In this document: positions 26,101 through 34,468 of the stretch, one piece after another
Layout: each line of letters begins with the position of its first letter
Position numbering within the stretch: position 1 is the first letter of the stretch
Assembly (NCBI RefSeq): GCF_900091625.1
Contig: NZ_FMIC01000002.1
Span: forward strand, 1,364,001 to 1,428,000
Reading direction: 5' to 3'
Origin: Micromonospora peucetia
GTDB taxonomy: Bacteria > Actinomycetota > Actinomycetes > Mycobacteriales > Micromonosporaceae
Length of the DNA stretch: 64,000 nt
The notes under the pieces: model-generated
The model's database searches: none
Seen by the model: only the letters and a program-made list of their open reading frames with translations
Told to the model about the DNA's origin: nothing
Program-made: the position numbers and the translations under genes

Positions 26101-27915
26101 TCAGAAGACCAGGTTGAAGTAGTCCCAGTCGGTGGAGATGGTCTTGCCCTTGGCGTCGAGCCACTGGCCGTAGCCGTTGGTCGTGTAGATCCGCATCTGG
26201 TGGAGGTTGTTGACGCCCAACATGTCCACCATGTTGTCGCCGTCCCAGTCGCCCGGGGTGATGATGTTCTTGAAGCCACCCCAGCCGCTGCCGATCAGGT
26301 CGCCCTTCGGGTTGGTCCACCCGCCGGTGCCGTTGGACTGGTACAGCTTCAGGTCACCGCCCGAGGTGCGGCCGATGATCACCTCACGCCCGTCGCCCTT
26401 CCAGGCACCCGGCGTCAGGAACAGGTTGAAGGTGTTCCAACCGGTGCCGATCAGGACGCCCTTCGGGTTCTCCCAGCCGCCCGCACCGTTGCTGGTGTAG
26501 CGGACCAGCTCGCCGTTGGACCGGCGGACCAGCAGGCTCGGCCGGTTGTTGCCGACCCAGTTGTTGGTCACCATGAGCGAGGTGAAGTTCTGCCAACCGG
26601 TGCCGACCAGCTTGGCCCCGCCGACGAAGTTGCCCGCGCCGTCGGTGTCGTACCGGTACAGCTCGCCGTTCGGCCGCATCGCCATGATGGACGGCTTGTT
26701 GTCGCCGTTCCAGTTGTAGACGCGGAAGATGCGGCTGAAGCCGCCCCAGCCCGAGCTGATCGGGCGGGACATGTAGAAGCCGCCGAACCCGTCCTTGCCG
26801 AAGCCACTGCCGTAGTGCAGCCAGAGGTCGCCGGCAGCGTCCCGGGACATCAGGTCGGTGTGACCGTCACCGGTCCAGTCGGCGTTGACCAGCGGCGGCC
26901 GGGTGAAGTCCGCCTTGACCGTGGTGACGTAGTTGTTCAGCCGCACGTAGTAGCCGGCGTACTTGCCACACGGCCGGAAGCCCCAGCTGGTGATGCCCAC
27001 CTGCTTGCCGCCGACGACGAGCGGGCCGCCCGAGTCGCCGTTGCAGGTGTCGCTGCCCAGCTCCGCGTCGGTGCCGCCAGTGCCGGCACAGATCATCTCG
27101 TTCGGGAAGTAGAGACCCGTAGCGTTGCAGTCGGCGTTGGACCGCATCGGCACGGTGGCCTTGCGCAGCCGGCTGTCCGGGTTCTGTTCGTCGGACGAGG
27201 TCTTGCCGTAACCGGCGATCACCCCGGTGGTGCCGGCCGTGTACGGCGCCTGGTCGCCCTGGGTGCCCATGGCGATCGGGGTGTACTCGGCGGGCAGGTT
27301 CTTCTTGAGAGTGATCACCGAAACGTCGTTGCGGATCGGCGCGTTCTCGTCGGCGTACTGCTGTTCGAGGTTCCAGTTCGGGTGCGACCAGGTGGAGGCC
27401 ACCTCGGCGACGTACCCGCTGTTGTTGAGGATGTTGCCGTTGGAGTCGAGGATCTGATCGTTACCGGCGATGACCCGGGTGGTGCCCGGCCCGTCGGTGA
27501 CGCAGTGCGCGGCCGTCAGCACCTTGTTTCCGGCGATGATCGTGCCGGTGCACCAGTACCAGTAGGACTCACCGTCGACCTTGAGGGTGGTGACGATCCC
27601 GACGATGTACGGGAACTCCGAGGCGCTGGCGAGTTCCCCCTTCACGATGCGGGGTGACGCCCCGGTGCCGGACTGGAACCGGCGTCCCTTGGCGCCCGGC
27701 TCGGGCAGCTTCAGCTCGCCCTTTTGCAGGTTCGGCAGCTTGTCCAGGTTCCTCTTCCCGGACTCGCCCGCCGCGTTGTAGACGCCGTCCCCGGCGGGGG
27801 CGGCCTGCGCGACGGTCGCGGGTGCGACGGCCACGACGCCGGCGAGGGCCAGGCCCGCGACGACACCGGCCGACAACCGCCGTCTGGCTCCTGCGGATGT
27901 TGCCACTTCAGCCAC
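26101..27915 (-). CDS. secreted trypsin-like protease with FG-GAP/VCBS repeats
   Basis: A 604-residue exported protein. The signal peptide is Ala-rich (residues about 1-39, cleavage near AQAAPAG). An S1 trypsin domain has His in LTAAHCVTD, Asp in RNDVSVITL and Ser in CNGDSGGPLV, with RIVKGELASASEFPYIVGI as the mature-enzyme start, so a propeptide is likely removed. Five repeats of about 48 residues follow, each with a DxDGD-like Ca2+ loop (DWTGDGHTDL, NWNGDNKPSI, NWVGNNRPSL, AWKGDGREVI, DWDGDNMVDM), forming a beta-propeller-like lectin/FG-GAP module. Such enzymes are common in Micromonosporaceae; the repeats may bind a carbohydrate or surface. Confidence 0.88.
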   Translation of the reverse strand: MAEVATSAGARRRLSAGVVAGLALAGVVAVAPATVAQAAPAGDGVYNAAGESGKRNLDKLPNLQKGELKLPEPGAKGRRFQSGTGASPRIVKGELASASEFPYIVGIVTTLKVDGESYWYWCTGTIIAGNKVLTAAHCVTDGPGTTRVIAGNDQILDSNGNILNNSGYVAEVASTWSHPNWNLEQQYADENAPIRNDVSVITLKKNLPAEYTPIAMGTQGDQAPYTAGTTGVIAGYGKTSSDEQNPDSRLRKATVPMRSNADCNATGLYFPNEMICAGTGGTDAELGSDTCNGDSGGPLVVGGKQVGITSWGFRPCGKYAGYYVRLNNYVTTVKADFTRPPLVNADWTGDGHTDLMSRDAAGDLWLHYGSGFGKDGFGGFYMSRPISSGWGGFSRIFRVYNWNGDNKPSIMAMRPNGELYRYDTDGAGNFVGGAKLVGTGWQNFTSLMVTNNWVGNNRPSLLVRRSNGELVRYTSNGAGGWENPKGVLIGTGWNTFNLFLTPGAWKGDGREVIIGRTSGGDLKLYQSNGTGGWTNPKGDLIGSGWGGFKNIITPGDWDGDNMVDMLGVNNLHQMRIYTTNGYGQWLDAKGKTISTDWDYFNLVF

Positions 27916-28183
27916 TGATGGTTTCCCGTCGTTCGATTAACGAGGCACTCGGAACTGCGCAGATTGGGTGCCCGACCGGACGGAAAGACGACAATCGACA
28001 CCCGGGCCTGATTGCCCCGCGCGAAAGATGTTGCCCCCGTCGCCTGAGCCAGTGACGGTGCGTCGACTTCGGCCGATGATCGCACCCGTTTGGCAATTCC
28101 AAGCCGTCGAACGATATCAAGCATCCCGCCGGAGAAAAAGATCCGTAAAGGTGATTCTTCAATCAGCCCAAGGGTCCGACCAG

Positions 28184-28218
28184 GCACACCCTGCGGCCCA
28201 CGACCGGTCAGGGCGTGC
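28184..28218 (-). terminator. terminator-like hairpin at the end of the K+ channel gene
   Basis: GCACACCCTG and CAGGGCGTGC pair over 9 of 10 positions with a 15-base loop, overlapping the stop codon of the leftward channel gene. Confidence 0.3.
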
Positions 28219-29221
28219 TGGTCGCCTTAGGACGGTCGTCGCGCACGTGCACCAGCATGTCGCCGGTTTCGATGACCGCGCCGGCCCGGTCGGCCAGGGT
28301 GACCACCTTGCCCCGCCGGACCAGGGCGATGACCAGCGATTCCAGCTCCCGGGGGGAGCGGCCCACCTCGGAACGCTCGGCGGAGCGCATTGCCAGCGCC
28401 ATGCCCTGGCCGGGGGTGAGCAGGTCCTCCACCACGTCGATCAGCGGTGGGGCCGAGGTGGACAGACCCAGCAGCCGGCCGGCGGTGGCCGAGGAGACGA
28501 TCACGTGGTGGGCGCCGCTCTGCTTGAGCAGTGGGGCGTTCTCGGCCTCGCGCGCGGCGGCGATGATCCGCACCTGCCCGGCGGTGAGTTGCCGCACGGT
28601 CAGGGCCACCAGGACCGAGGCGTCGTCGCTGTCGGTCGCGATGATCACCGCTTTGGCGTTGCGTACGTGCGCCTCGTTGAGCACCGACGAGCGGGTCGCC
28701 GAGCCCTCGATCGCCACCAGGCCGGCCGAGGTCGCCTGCCGCAGTGCCGGCCCGCTGCGCTCCACCACCACGATCCGGGACTTGTCCAGCCCGTTCTCCA
28801 ACAGGGCGGAGACCGCGCTGCGGCCCTTCGTGCCGTAGCCGCAGATGATGACGTGGTCCTTCACGGCTCTCCTCCACCGCGACAGGCGACGCCCGGTGCG
28901 GTACTGCTCGGTCAGCACTTCCAGCGTGGTACCCACCAGGATGATCAGGAAGAGCACCCGGGCCGGCGTGATGTAGACGACGTTGATCAGCCGGGCGGTC
29001 TGACTGATCGGGGTGATGTCGCCGTAGCCGGTGGTCGAGAGAGTGACCACCGCGTAGTAGAAGCAGTCGAGGAGGGTCAGCCCGTCCTCCTCGACGTCGC
29101 GGTAGCCGTCCCGGTCGAGGTAGACCACGGCGACGGTGGCGAAGACCAGGCCGACGGCGGCGGCCAGCCGGAGACTCAGCGCGCTCAGAGGGCCCCGTCG
29201 CTGCGCGGGAAAATGGATCAT
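28208..29221 (-). CDS. potassium channel with RCK/TrkA domains
   Basis: A 337-residue two-helix K+ channel. Transmembrane helix 1 is LAAAVGLVFATVAVVYL, the pore helix and filter are YYAVVTLSTTGYGDITP (TTGYGD, a usual prokaryotic variant of TVGYGD), and helix 2 is INVVYITPARVLFLIILVG. A cytosolic TrkA-N/RCK domain follows with Rossmann motif HVIICGYGTKGRSAVSAL, then a TrkA-C domain. It probably gates K+ flux in response to a nucleotide or cation. It is divergent from the ClgR-like regulator gene, with about 200 bp between starts. Confidence 0.88.
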   Translation of the reverse strand: MIHFPAQRRGPLSALSLRLAAAVGLVFATVAVVYLDRDGYRDVEEDGLTLLDCFYYAVVTLSTTGYGDITPISQTARLINVVYITPARVLFLIILVGTTLEVLTEQYRTGRRLSRWRRAVKDHVIICGYGTKGRSAVSALLENGLDKSRIVVVERSGPALRQATSAGLVAIEGSATRSSVLNEAHVRNAKAVIIATDSDDASVLVALTVRQLTAGQVRIIAAAREAENAPLLKQSGAHHVIVSSATAGRLLGLSTSAPPLIDVVEDLLTPGQGMALAMRSAERSEVGRSPRELESLVIALVRRGKVVTLADRAGAVIETGDMLVHVRDDRPKATSTP

Positions 29222-29419
29222 GTAAGAGCCTGCCCCGGACCTGTCGTCGCCTGCACGACCACAACATAGCGGCCTGTGCGGATCTCGCATGGCGGGGTCG
29301 CCGACCCGGGCGGCGACGGATCGCGGCACGACGCGCGCCCGGGCGGGCCGACCCGCGCGGCCGGCAGGGGGCATGATGGAGGACGTCCCCTGGACGACGA
29401 GCCCGAGAGTGAGGCCGGC

Positions 29420-29917
29420 ATGTCCCTGCTGCGACGAGTGATCGGTGGGGTGCTGCGCCGGCTCCGGCTGCGGCAGGGCCGCACGCTGCGGGAGGTGGCC
29501 GAGGCCGCCGGGGTGTCGGTTCCTTATTTGTCCGAGGTCGAACGCGGTCGCAAGGAGGCCTCCTCGGAGGTGCTCGCGGCGATCTGCCGGGCGCTCGGCA
29601 TCCACCTGTCCGACCTGCTCGAGGAGGCGCGCGACGACCTGCGCCGGGTCGAGCCGCGGATCCCGGCCGCGCCCCGGGCCAGCCAGGGCCGGCTGGAGCG
29701 GGCTGAGGTCGGCCGGCCCGACACCGCCACCCCGGCCGTCCGGGTCGGTCCCCGGGCCGGCGGCCCCCTGCTCCACCTGGGGCCACGCACCGGTGGTCCG
29801 ACCCTCCGGGTCGGGCGCCCCGCCTCCGCCGGGGGCGGTCGCCCCGGCCCGCGTACCCGCGTCGTGCTCGGCTGCGGGCGGACGCGGGCGGGCGCGCGGC
29901 AATTGACCGTCGTCTAG
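29420..29917 (+). CDS. clgR: ClgR/PopR-type XRE transcriptional regulator
   Basis: A 165-residue DNA-binding protein. The first 75 residues (LLRRVIGGVLRRLRLRQGRT, then LREVAEAAGVSVPYLSEVERG and KEASSEVLAAICRALGI) match ClgR almost position for position. ClgR activates clpP genes in Streptomyces and Corynebacterium and is itself a Clp substrate. The remaining 90 residues are an Arg/Gly/Pro-rich tail not found in short ClgR proteins, and its end lacks the usual Ala-Ala degron. The gene lies directly before clpP on the same strand, supporting a ClgR/PopR function. ATG 29420 is chosen because the family starts there; GAGG is just upstream. Confidence 0.75.
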   Translation: MSLLRRVIGGVLRRLRLRQGRTLREVAEAAGVSVPYLSEVERGRKEASSEVLAAICRALGIHLSDLLEEARDDLRRVEPRIPAAPRASQGRLERAEVGRPDTATPAVRVGPRAGGPLLHLGPRTGGPTLRVGRPASAGGGRPGPRTRVVLGCGRTRAGARQLTVV

Positions 29918-29926
29918 GCCGGCCGG

Positions 29927-29958
29927 TTCTGCCGTCGGCAGATCGGCCGACGGCAGAA
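29927..29958. promoter_or_regulatory. 13-bp inverted repeat between clgR-like gene and clpP
   Basis: TTCTGCCGTCGGC and GCCGACGGCAGAA are perfect inverse complements around a 6-base spacer, beginning 9 bases after the regulator stop and ending 95 bases before clpP. It may be a terminator for the regulator gene or an operator for clpP control. It is not the GTTCGC-type ClgR box I would expect. Confidence 0.5.
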
Positions 29959-30053
29959 TTGCTGGGTTCCCGGGCCCGTCGCGCGCAGGCTGGAGGGGCC
30001 GGTTTCCGGGCGCCCTCCGGTCGCCCGCCGGCACTGCCGGGAGGGCGGACGCG

Positions 30054-30653
30054 ATGATCGGTCTCGACGTGCGGATGTTGGACGGTGGGCAGCCGTCCTT
30101 CGGTGACCAGGTGTTCGATCGGCTGCTGAGGGAGCGGATCATCTTCCTCGGCACGGAGGTGACCGATGCCTCGGCGAACCAGATCTGCGCCCAGATGCTG
30201 CTGCTCGCCGCCGAGGATCCGGAGCGGGACATCGTGCTCTACATCAACTCGCCGGGCGGCTCGGTGAGCGCGGGGATGGCGGTCTACGACACGATGCGGT
30301 TCGTCCGCAACGACGTGGCCACGGTGGCGCTCGGCTTCGCCGGCTCGATGGGGCAGTTCCTGCTCTGCGCGGGCACGGCCGGCAAGCGTTACGCGCTGCC
30401 CCACTCGCGGATCATGATGCACCAGCCGTCCGGCGGGTTCGGCGGCACCGTCGCGGACATCACCATCCAGGCGGAGAACATGCTGCACGTGAAGCGGACC
30501 ATGCAGGAGCTGATCGCCCAGCACAGCGGGCGCAGCCTGGCGGAGATCCAGCGGGACTGGGACCGTGACCGGTGGTTCACCGCCGAGGAGGCCCGCGAGT
30601 ACGGGCTGATCGACCGGGTGGTCACGAAGGCCGAGCAGCTTCCGGCGAGCTGA
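30054..30653 (+). CDS. clpP: ATP-dependent Clp protease proteolytic subunit
   Basis: A 199-residue serine peptidase. Nucleophile Ser is in GFAGSMGQFLLC (canonical AASMGA is altered to AGSMGQ), the His in IMMHQPSGG and the Asp in RDRWFTAEEAREYGLID. The handle helix (ITIQAENMLHVKRTMQELIAQ) is normal. ClpP forms tetradecamers fed by Clp ATPases. This copy stands apart from a clpP-clpP-clpX operon and follows a ClgR/PopR-like regulator, as does the inducible ClpP3/P4 system of Streptomyces, so it may be a stress-inducible paralogue. A GGGAGGGCGG ribosome-binding site precedes the ATG. Confidence 0.9.
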   Translation: MIGLDVRMLDGGQPSFGDQVFDRLLRERIIFLGTEVTDASANQICAQMLLLAAEDPERDIVLYINSPGGSVSAGMAVYDTMRFVRNDVATVALGFAGSMGQFLLCAGTAGKRYALPHSRIMMHQPSGGFGGTVADITIQAENMLHVKRTMQELIAQHSGRSLAEIQRDWDRDRWFTAEEAREYGLIDRVVTKAEQLPAS

Positions 30654-30844
30654 CGGTCCGGGCCGCGACGGGGGCGGTCCGGGCCATACCGGCGCCGGAC
30701 GCGCCCCCTCGATCCGCGTCCGGCCCCCGGTACGCGATGGCCACTGATGGTGCTGGCCGCCGTACGCAGAGCCTATTCCCGGCAATGAGAATCCGTGCGG
30801 ACGACAGCTTGCAGCGTATTGGGCACGAATCTCGTTACACCCGA

Positions 30845-30880
30845 CGGCGGGGCGGCCTGAGCTTGCGGTCAACCCCGCCG
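30845..30880 (-). terminator. possible terminator of the siderophore-uptake operon
   Basis: CGGCGGGG and CCCCGCCG (8 bp) flank a 20-base loop just beyond the stop of the leftward ATPase gene. Confidence 0.3.
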
Positions 30881-30884
30881 GGGG

Positions 30885-31661
30885 TCAGACGGTCGGCACC
30901 ACCATCGGGGTGCCGGTCACCGGGTTCGGCATCACCACGCTCGGCAGGCCGAAGACCTCCCGCATGAGATCCGCGTCCACCACGTCGGCCGGCGGCCCCT
31001 GCGCGACGACCCGGCCACCCTTCATCGCCACGAGGTGATCGGCGAAGCGGCACGCCTGGTTGATGTCGTGCAGGACCGCGACGATCGTACGGCCCTCGTC
31101 GCGCAGCCGCGCGAAGAGCGCCAGCAGCTCGTACTGGTGGGTGATGTCGAGGAACGTGGTGGGCTCGTCGAGCAGCAGGTACGGCGTCTCCTGCGCGAGC
31201 ACCATCGCGATCCAGACCCGCTGCCGCTGGCCCCCGGACAGCTCCTCGACGGGCCGCTCGGCCAGGTCCGCGACGCCGGCCACCGTCATGGCCGAGCGGA
31301 CCGCCTCCTCGTCGGCGGCCGACCCCGTGCCGAGCAGGGACTGGTGCGGGTAGCGGCCCCGGGCGACGAGCCGCCGGACGACGATGTTCTCCGGGGCGAC
31401 CAGGCCCTGCGGCAGGAACCCGACCTGGCGCGCGAACCGCTTCGGACGGTGGTCGGCGACGTCCCGACCGTCGAGGCGGACCGCGCCCGACGACGGCGTG
31501 AGCAGTCGGACGAACGCCTTCAGCAACGTCGACTTTCCGCACGCGTTGGGCCCGACGATGGCCGTGAACGCACCGTCCGGCACGGCCAGGCTCACCCGCG
31601 TCGACACCACCCGCTCGCCGTAGCCGAGCGTGACGTCCTCCGCGGTCAGGCGGCTGCTCAC
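30885..31661 (-). CDS. ferric-siderophore ABC transporter ATP-binding protein
   Basis: A 258-residue ABC ATPase. Walker A is GPNACGKSTLL (Ala replaces the more usual Gly/Ser), the Q-loop is in GFLPQGLVAPENI, the signature is ELSGGQRQRVWIAMVLAQ, Walker B is YLLLDEPTTFLD and the switch His is in VLHDINQA. Similarity is to FecE/FepC-type iron-chelate importers. GTG 31661 is preceded by GGAGG (31676-31672). It overlaps the permease gene upstream by 4 bp. It energises uptake of a ferric siderophore from the binding lipoprotein encoded in the same operon. Confidence 0.9.
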   Translation of the reverse strand: MSSRLTAEDVTLGYGERVVSTRVSLAVPDGAFTAIVGPNACGKSTLLKAFVRLLTPSSGAVRLDGRDVADHRPKRFARQVGFLPQGLVAPENIVVRRLVARGRYPHQSLLGTGSAADEEAVRSAMTVAGVADLAERPVEELSGGQRQRVWIAMVLAQETPYLLLDEPTTFLDITHQYELLALFARLRDEGRTIVAVLHDINQACRFADHLVAMKGGRVVAQGPPADVVDADLMREVFGLPSVVMPNPVTGTPMVVPTV

Positions 31662-32677
31662 CGTCGTTTCACCTCCATGCTCAACAACCAGATGAGATAG
31701 CAGCCGCCGATCGCCGTGGTGACCACACCGACCGGCAGGGCGACCGGTGCCAGCAGCAGTTGCGCGACGAGATCGGCGGCCAGCAGCAGCACCGCGCCGG
31801 TCAGCGCCGCCGGCACCAGGGGCACGCCCGCGGCCCCCGCCAGCCGCCGGCCGATCTGGGGCGCGGCGAGGGCGATGAACACGACCGGCCCGGCGACGGC
31901 GGTCACGGTGGCGGTGCAGCCCACGCCGGCCAGGACCATCAGCAGCCGCAGCCGACCCAGCCGTACGCCGCTGGTGCGGGCGATCTCGTCGCCCAGTGCC
32001 GCCTGGTGCAGGGCGTGGGAGATCACGAGGAGCAGCAGCACGAACACGCCGATGACGGCGAACGGCAACCGGATCTCGGCCCAGTCGACCCCGTTGAGCG
32101 AGCCGGCACTCCACCCGGTGGCGGCCATCGCCACGTCGATCTCGGCCCGCAGCACGATCCAGGAGTTGAGCGCGGTGAGCATCGCGTTGACGGCGATCCC
32201 GACGACGACCAGCCGCAGGCCGCTGAGCCCGGAGTCCAGCGACAGCAGGTAGATGACCGCGGCGGCCAGCAGCCCGCCCGCCACCGAGCCCGCCGCGAGC
32301 TGCCCGGCGCTGCCGTTCAGCACCGTGATCGCCACCAGCGCACCCGTGTACGCGCCCGCGTCGAGGCCGATGACGTCCGGGCTGCCCAGCGCGTTGCGGG
32401 TCAGGTTCTGGAAGATCGCCCCGGCGAGCCCCAGGGACGCGCCGAAGACCAGTGCGGCCGCCACCCGGGGCAACCGCCACTCCCTGATCACGAAGGCCGA
32501 GTCGCCGCCCCTGGTCAGGGCCGTGAACACCTCCGCCGGGGTGGCCCAGTCCTGCCCGTGGCAGAGGGCCAGCAGGGCGAGGCCCGCCGCGACCGCGACG
32601 AGCACCGACGACACGACGGCCGTACGGCGTTCGACCTCGACCACGACCGGTCCCGCCCGCAGCGTCAGCGTGCTCAC
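31658..32677 (-). CDS. ferric-siderophore ABC transporter permease (FecCD family), second subunit
   Basis: A 339-residue integral membrane protein with about nine or ten helices of the BtuC/FecCD type. Characteristic segments are EWRLPRVAAALVFGASLGLAGAIFQNLTRNAL (read in parts) and GPVVFIALAAPQIGRRLAG, the latter being the loop that contacts the ATPase. GTG 32677 overlaps the stop of the first permease and its own stop overlaps the ATPase start, giving tight coupling. It pairs with the product of 32674-33663 to form the channel. Confidence 0.9.
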   Translation of the reverse strand: MSTLTLRAGPVVVEVERRTAVVSSVLVAVAAGLALLALCHGQDWATPAEVFTALTRGGDSAFVIREWRLPRVAAALVFGASLGLAGAIFQNLTRNALGSPDVIGLDAGAYTGALVAITVLNGSAGQLAAGSVAGGLLAAAVIYLLSLDSGLSGLRLVVVGIAVNAMLTALNSWIVLRAEIDVAMAATGWSAGSLNGVDWAEIRLPFAVIGVFVLLLLVISHALHQAALGDEIARTSGVRLGRLRLLMVLAGVGCTATVTAVAGPVVFIALAAPQIGRRLAGAAGVPLVPAALTGAVLLLAADLVAQLLLAPVALPVGVVTTAIGGCYLIWLLSMEVKRR

Positions 32678-33663
32678 AGCGTCGCCGCCCCGTAGCGGCG
32701 GACGGCCCAGATCAGCACCGGACCACCCAGGAACGCCGTGACGATCGACACCGGCACCTCGCCGGTGGGCAGCAGGATCCGCGAGCCGATGTCGGCGACG
32801 AGCAGCAGGATCGGCCCGAGCAGCATCGAGTACGCCATGATCCACGGAATCGAGTCGACCGCCAGCCGCCGCGCCAGGTGCGGCACCATCAGGCCGACGA
32901 ACGCGATCGGCCCGGCGACGGCGGTGGCGACGCCGGTGAGCACGGTGACGAGCACCAGGACGGTGATCCGGATCCGCGTCACGTGGGCGCCGAGCGCGTG
33001 GGCGACGTCCTCGCCGAGGGCCAGCGCGTTCAGCGGTCCGGTGGTGGCCATCGCGGCGACCAGGGCGACCACGGTCACCAGCACGGGCAGCAGCAACGGC
33101 GTCTGCTCGGTGCCGGCCAGCGCCCCCACCGACCAGAACCGGTAGCGGTCGAAGACGTCGGGGAAGGTCAGCCGCAGGCCGAGCGAGACGCCCATCAGGA
33201 CCCAGCCCAGCGCGACGCCGGCCAGGACCAGCCGCAGCGGCGAGACCCGCCCGACGGCGTAGACCGCGACCGCGGCGAGGGCGGCGCCGGCCACCGCGAG
33301 CCCGAGCTGCCCGGCCTGCGATCCGGCGACGCCTGCCAGGACGCCCAGGTTGATCGCGAAGCCGGCCCCGGCGGTCACGCCGAGGATGCCGGGCTCGGCC
33401 AGCGGGTTGCGGGTCAGTGTCTGGATCAGCACGCCGGCCGCGCCGAGGGCGGCGCCGACGCAGACGCCGAGGATCGTGCGGGGCAGCCGGATGTCGCGTA
33501 CGACGAGGTGGTCCGCGGTGCCCGCGAAGTCGGTGAGGGCCCGCCAGACCTCGGCCACCGCGACGGCGCGGGCGCCCACCACCAGGCTCGCGCCCGCCGC
33601 GACGACGAGCAGCGCGGCGGACACGAGCAGGAGGGTCGCGCGTCGGGACAGGTCAGTCTTCAA
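32674..33663 (-). CDS. ferric-siderophore ABC transporter permease (FecCD family), first subunit
   Basis: A 329-residue FecCD-type permease starting MKTDLSRRATLLLVSAALL. Diagnostic segments are DIRLPRTILGVCVGAALGAAG followed by QTLTRNPLAEPGILG, and GPIAFVGLMVPHLARRL near the C-terminus. It overlaps the siderophore-interacting protein gene by 11 bp. Together with the neighbouring permease it forms the inner-membrane pore for a ferric chelate; the identity of the siderophore cannot be read from the sequence. Confidence 0.9.
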   Translation of the reverse strand: MKTDLSRRATLLLVSAALLVVAAGASLVVGARAVAVAEVWRALTDFAGTADHLVVRDIRLPRTILGVCVGAALGAAGVLIQTLTRNPLAEPGILGVTAGAGFAINLGVLAGVAGSQAGQLGLAVAGAALAAVAVYAVGRVSPLRLVLAGVALGWVLMGVSLGLRLTFPDVFDRYRFWSVGALAGTEQTPLLLPVLVTVVALVAAMATTGPLNALALGEDVAHALGAHVTRIRITVLVLVTVLTGVATAVAGPIAFVGLMVPHLARRLAVDSIPWIMAYSMLLGPILLLVADIGSRILLPTGEVPVSIVTAFLGGPVLIWAVRRYGAATL

Positions 33664-34468
33664 GCCCGGCGATCCCGCGTTTCCAGTATCCGGTGATCAG
33701 CGAGTCGAGGCGGTCCCGGCTCCAGGCGCGCAGCGGCTTGATGTCGGTCGCCTCGCCGGCCGCGAAGAGGAAGCTCCGCCCGGCCGGCAGGCGCAGCGAC
33801 CGCACCTCCTCCGCGAGCGTCGAGCTGATGCCCTCGCGCACCAGCCAGGTCACCGCCACCCGGTCGCGCGGCGTCAGCGGGTAACCCCGTTCGGCGGCGT
33901 CGTCGACCTCGACCACGACGTGGGCCGACACGTCGGCCGGGGAGTCCTCCAGCCACCGGCCGACCGCCGGCAGGGCGGTGCCGTCGACGGCGAAGACGTA
34001 GTGGTCGTAGGTGTGCGGGAACGCCTTCGCCCCGGGCGGGCCGGCGATCGTCGCCTCGTCGCCCACCGCCGCGGAGGCGGCCCAGGTCGAGGCGACTCCG
34101 CCGTCGTGCAGCACGAAGTCCAGGTCGATCTCGTGGGCGGCGGCGTCGTACCGGCGCACGGTGTACTTGCGGGAGGTGGGCGACGGCCGAGGCCAGTCGA
34201 GCATCCCCTGCCCGTCCGGGACGGGGTCGCGGCGGGTGCCGTCCGGATCGGGGAAGACGACCTTGACGTGGTCGTCGGCCTGGTACGTGTGGAAGCCCGC
34301 GAGGTCCGGGCCGCCGAGGGTCAGCCGCAGCATGCGCGGGGTCAGCTGCCGCCGGGCGAGGACCCGGACGCGCCGCACCCCGATCGGGTAGCCGATCCGG
34401 GTCGTACCGCTGCCGGCGCGGTGGTGGGCGGCGACCCGCGCCGCCGGGTCGTGCCGGTCGACGGTCAT
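33653..34468 (-). CDS. siderophore-interacting protein (FAD-dependent ferric reductase, ViuB/SIP family)
   Basis: A 271-residue cytosolic reductase. The FAD-binding motif is SRKYTVRRYD, with the preceding barrel RVRVLARRQLTPRMLRLTL and the later GPPGAKAFPHTYDHYVFAVDGTALPAVGRWLE (SIP C-terminal domain). The C-terminal signature FAAGEATDIKPLRAWSRD and YWKRG are conserved in SIPs. It releases iron by reducing the imported Fe(III) chelate. ATG 34468 overlaps the stop of the binding-protein gene (ATGA). Confidence 0.92.
   Translation of the reverse strand: MTVDRHDPAARVAAHHRAGSGTTRIGYPIGVRRVRVLARRQLTPRMLRLTLGGPDLAGFHTYQADDHVKVVFPDPDGTRRDPVPDGQGMLDWPRPSPTSRKYTVRRYDAAAHEIDLDFVLHDGGVASTWAASAAVGDEATIAGPPGAKAFPHTYDHYVFAVDGTALPAVGRWLEDSPADVSAHVVVEVDDAAERGYPLTPRDRVAVTWLVREGISSTLAEEVRSLRLPAGRSFLFAAGEATDIKPLRAWSRDRLDSLITGYWKRGIAGLED

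Noticed and set aside
27916..28207. Riboswitch (for example c-di-AMP/ydaO) upstream of the secreted protease
   Set aside because: The region is AT-richer than average, but I could not find the conserved riboswitch core when reading the minus strand.
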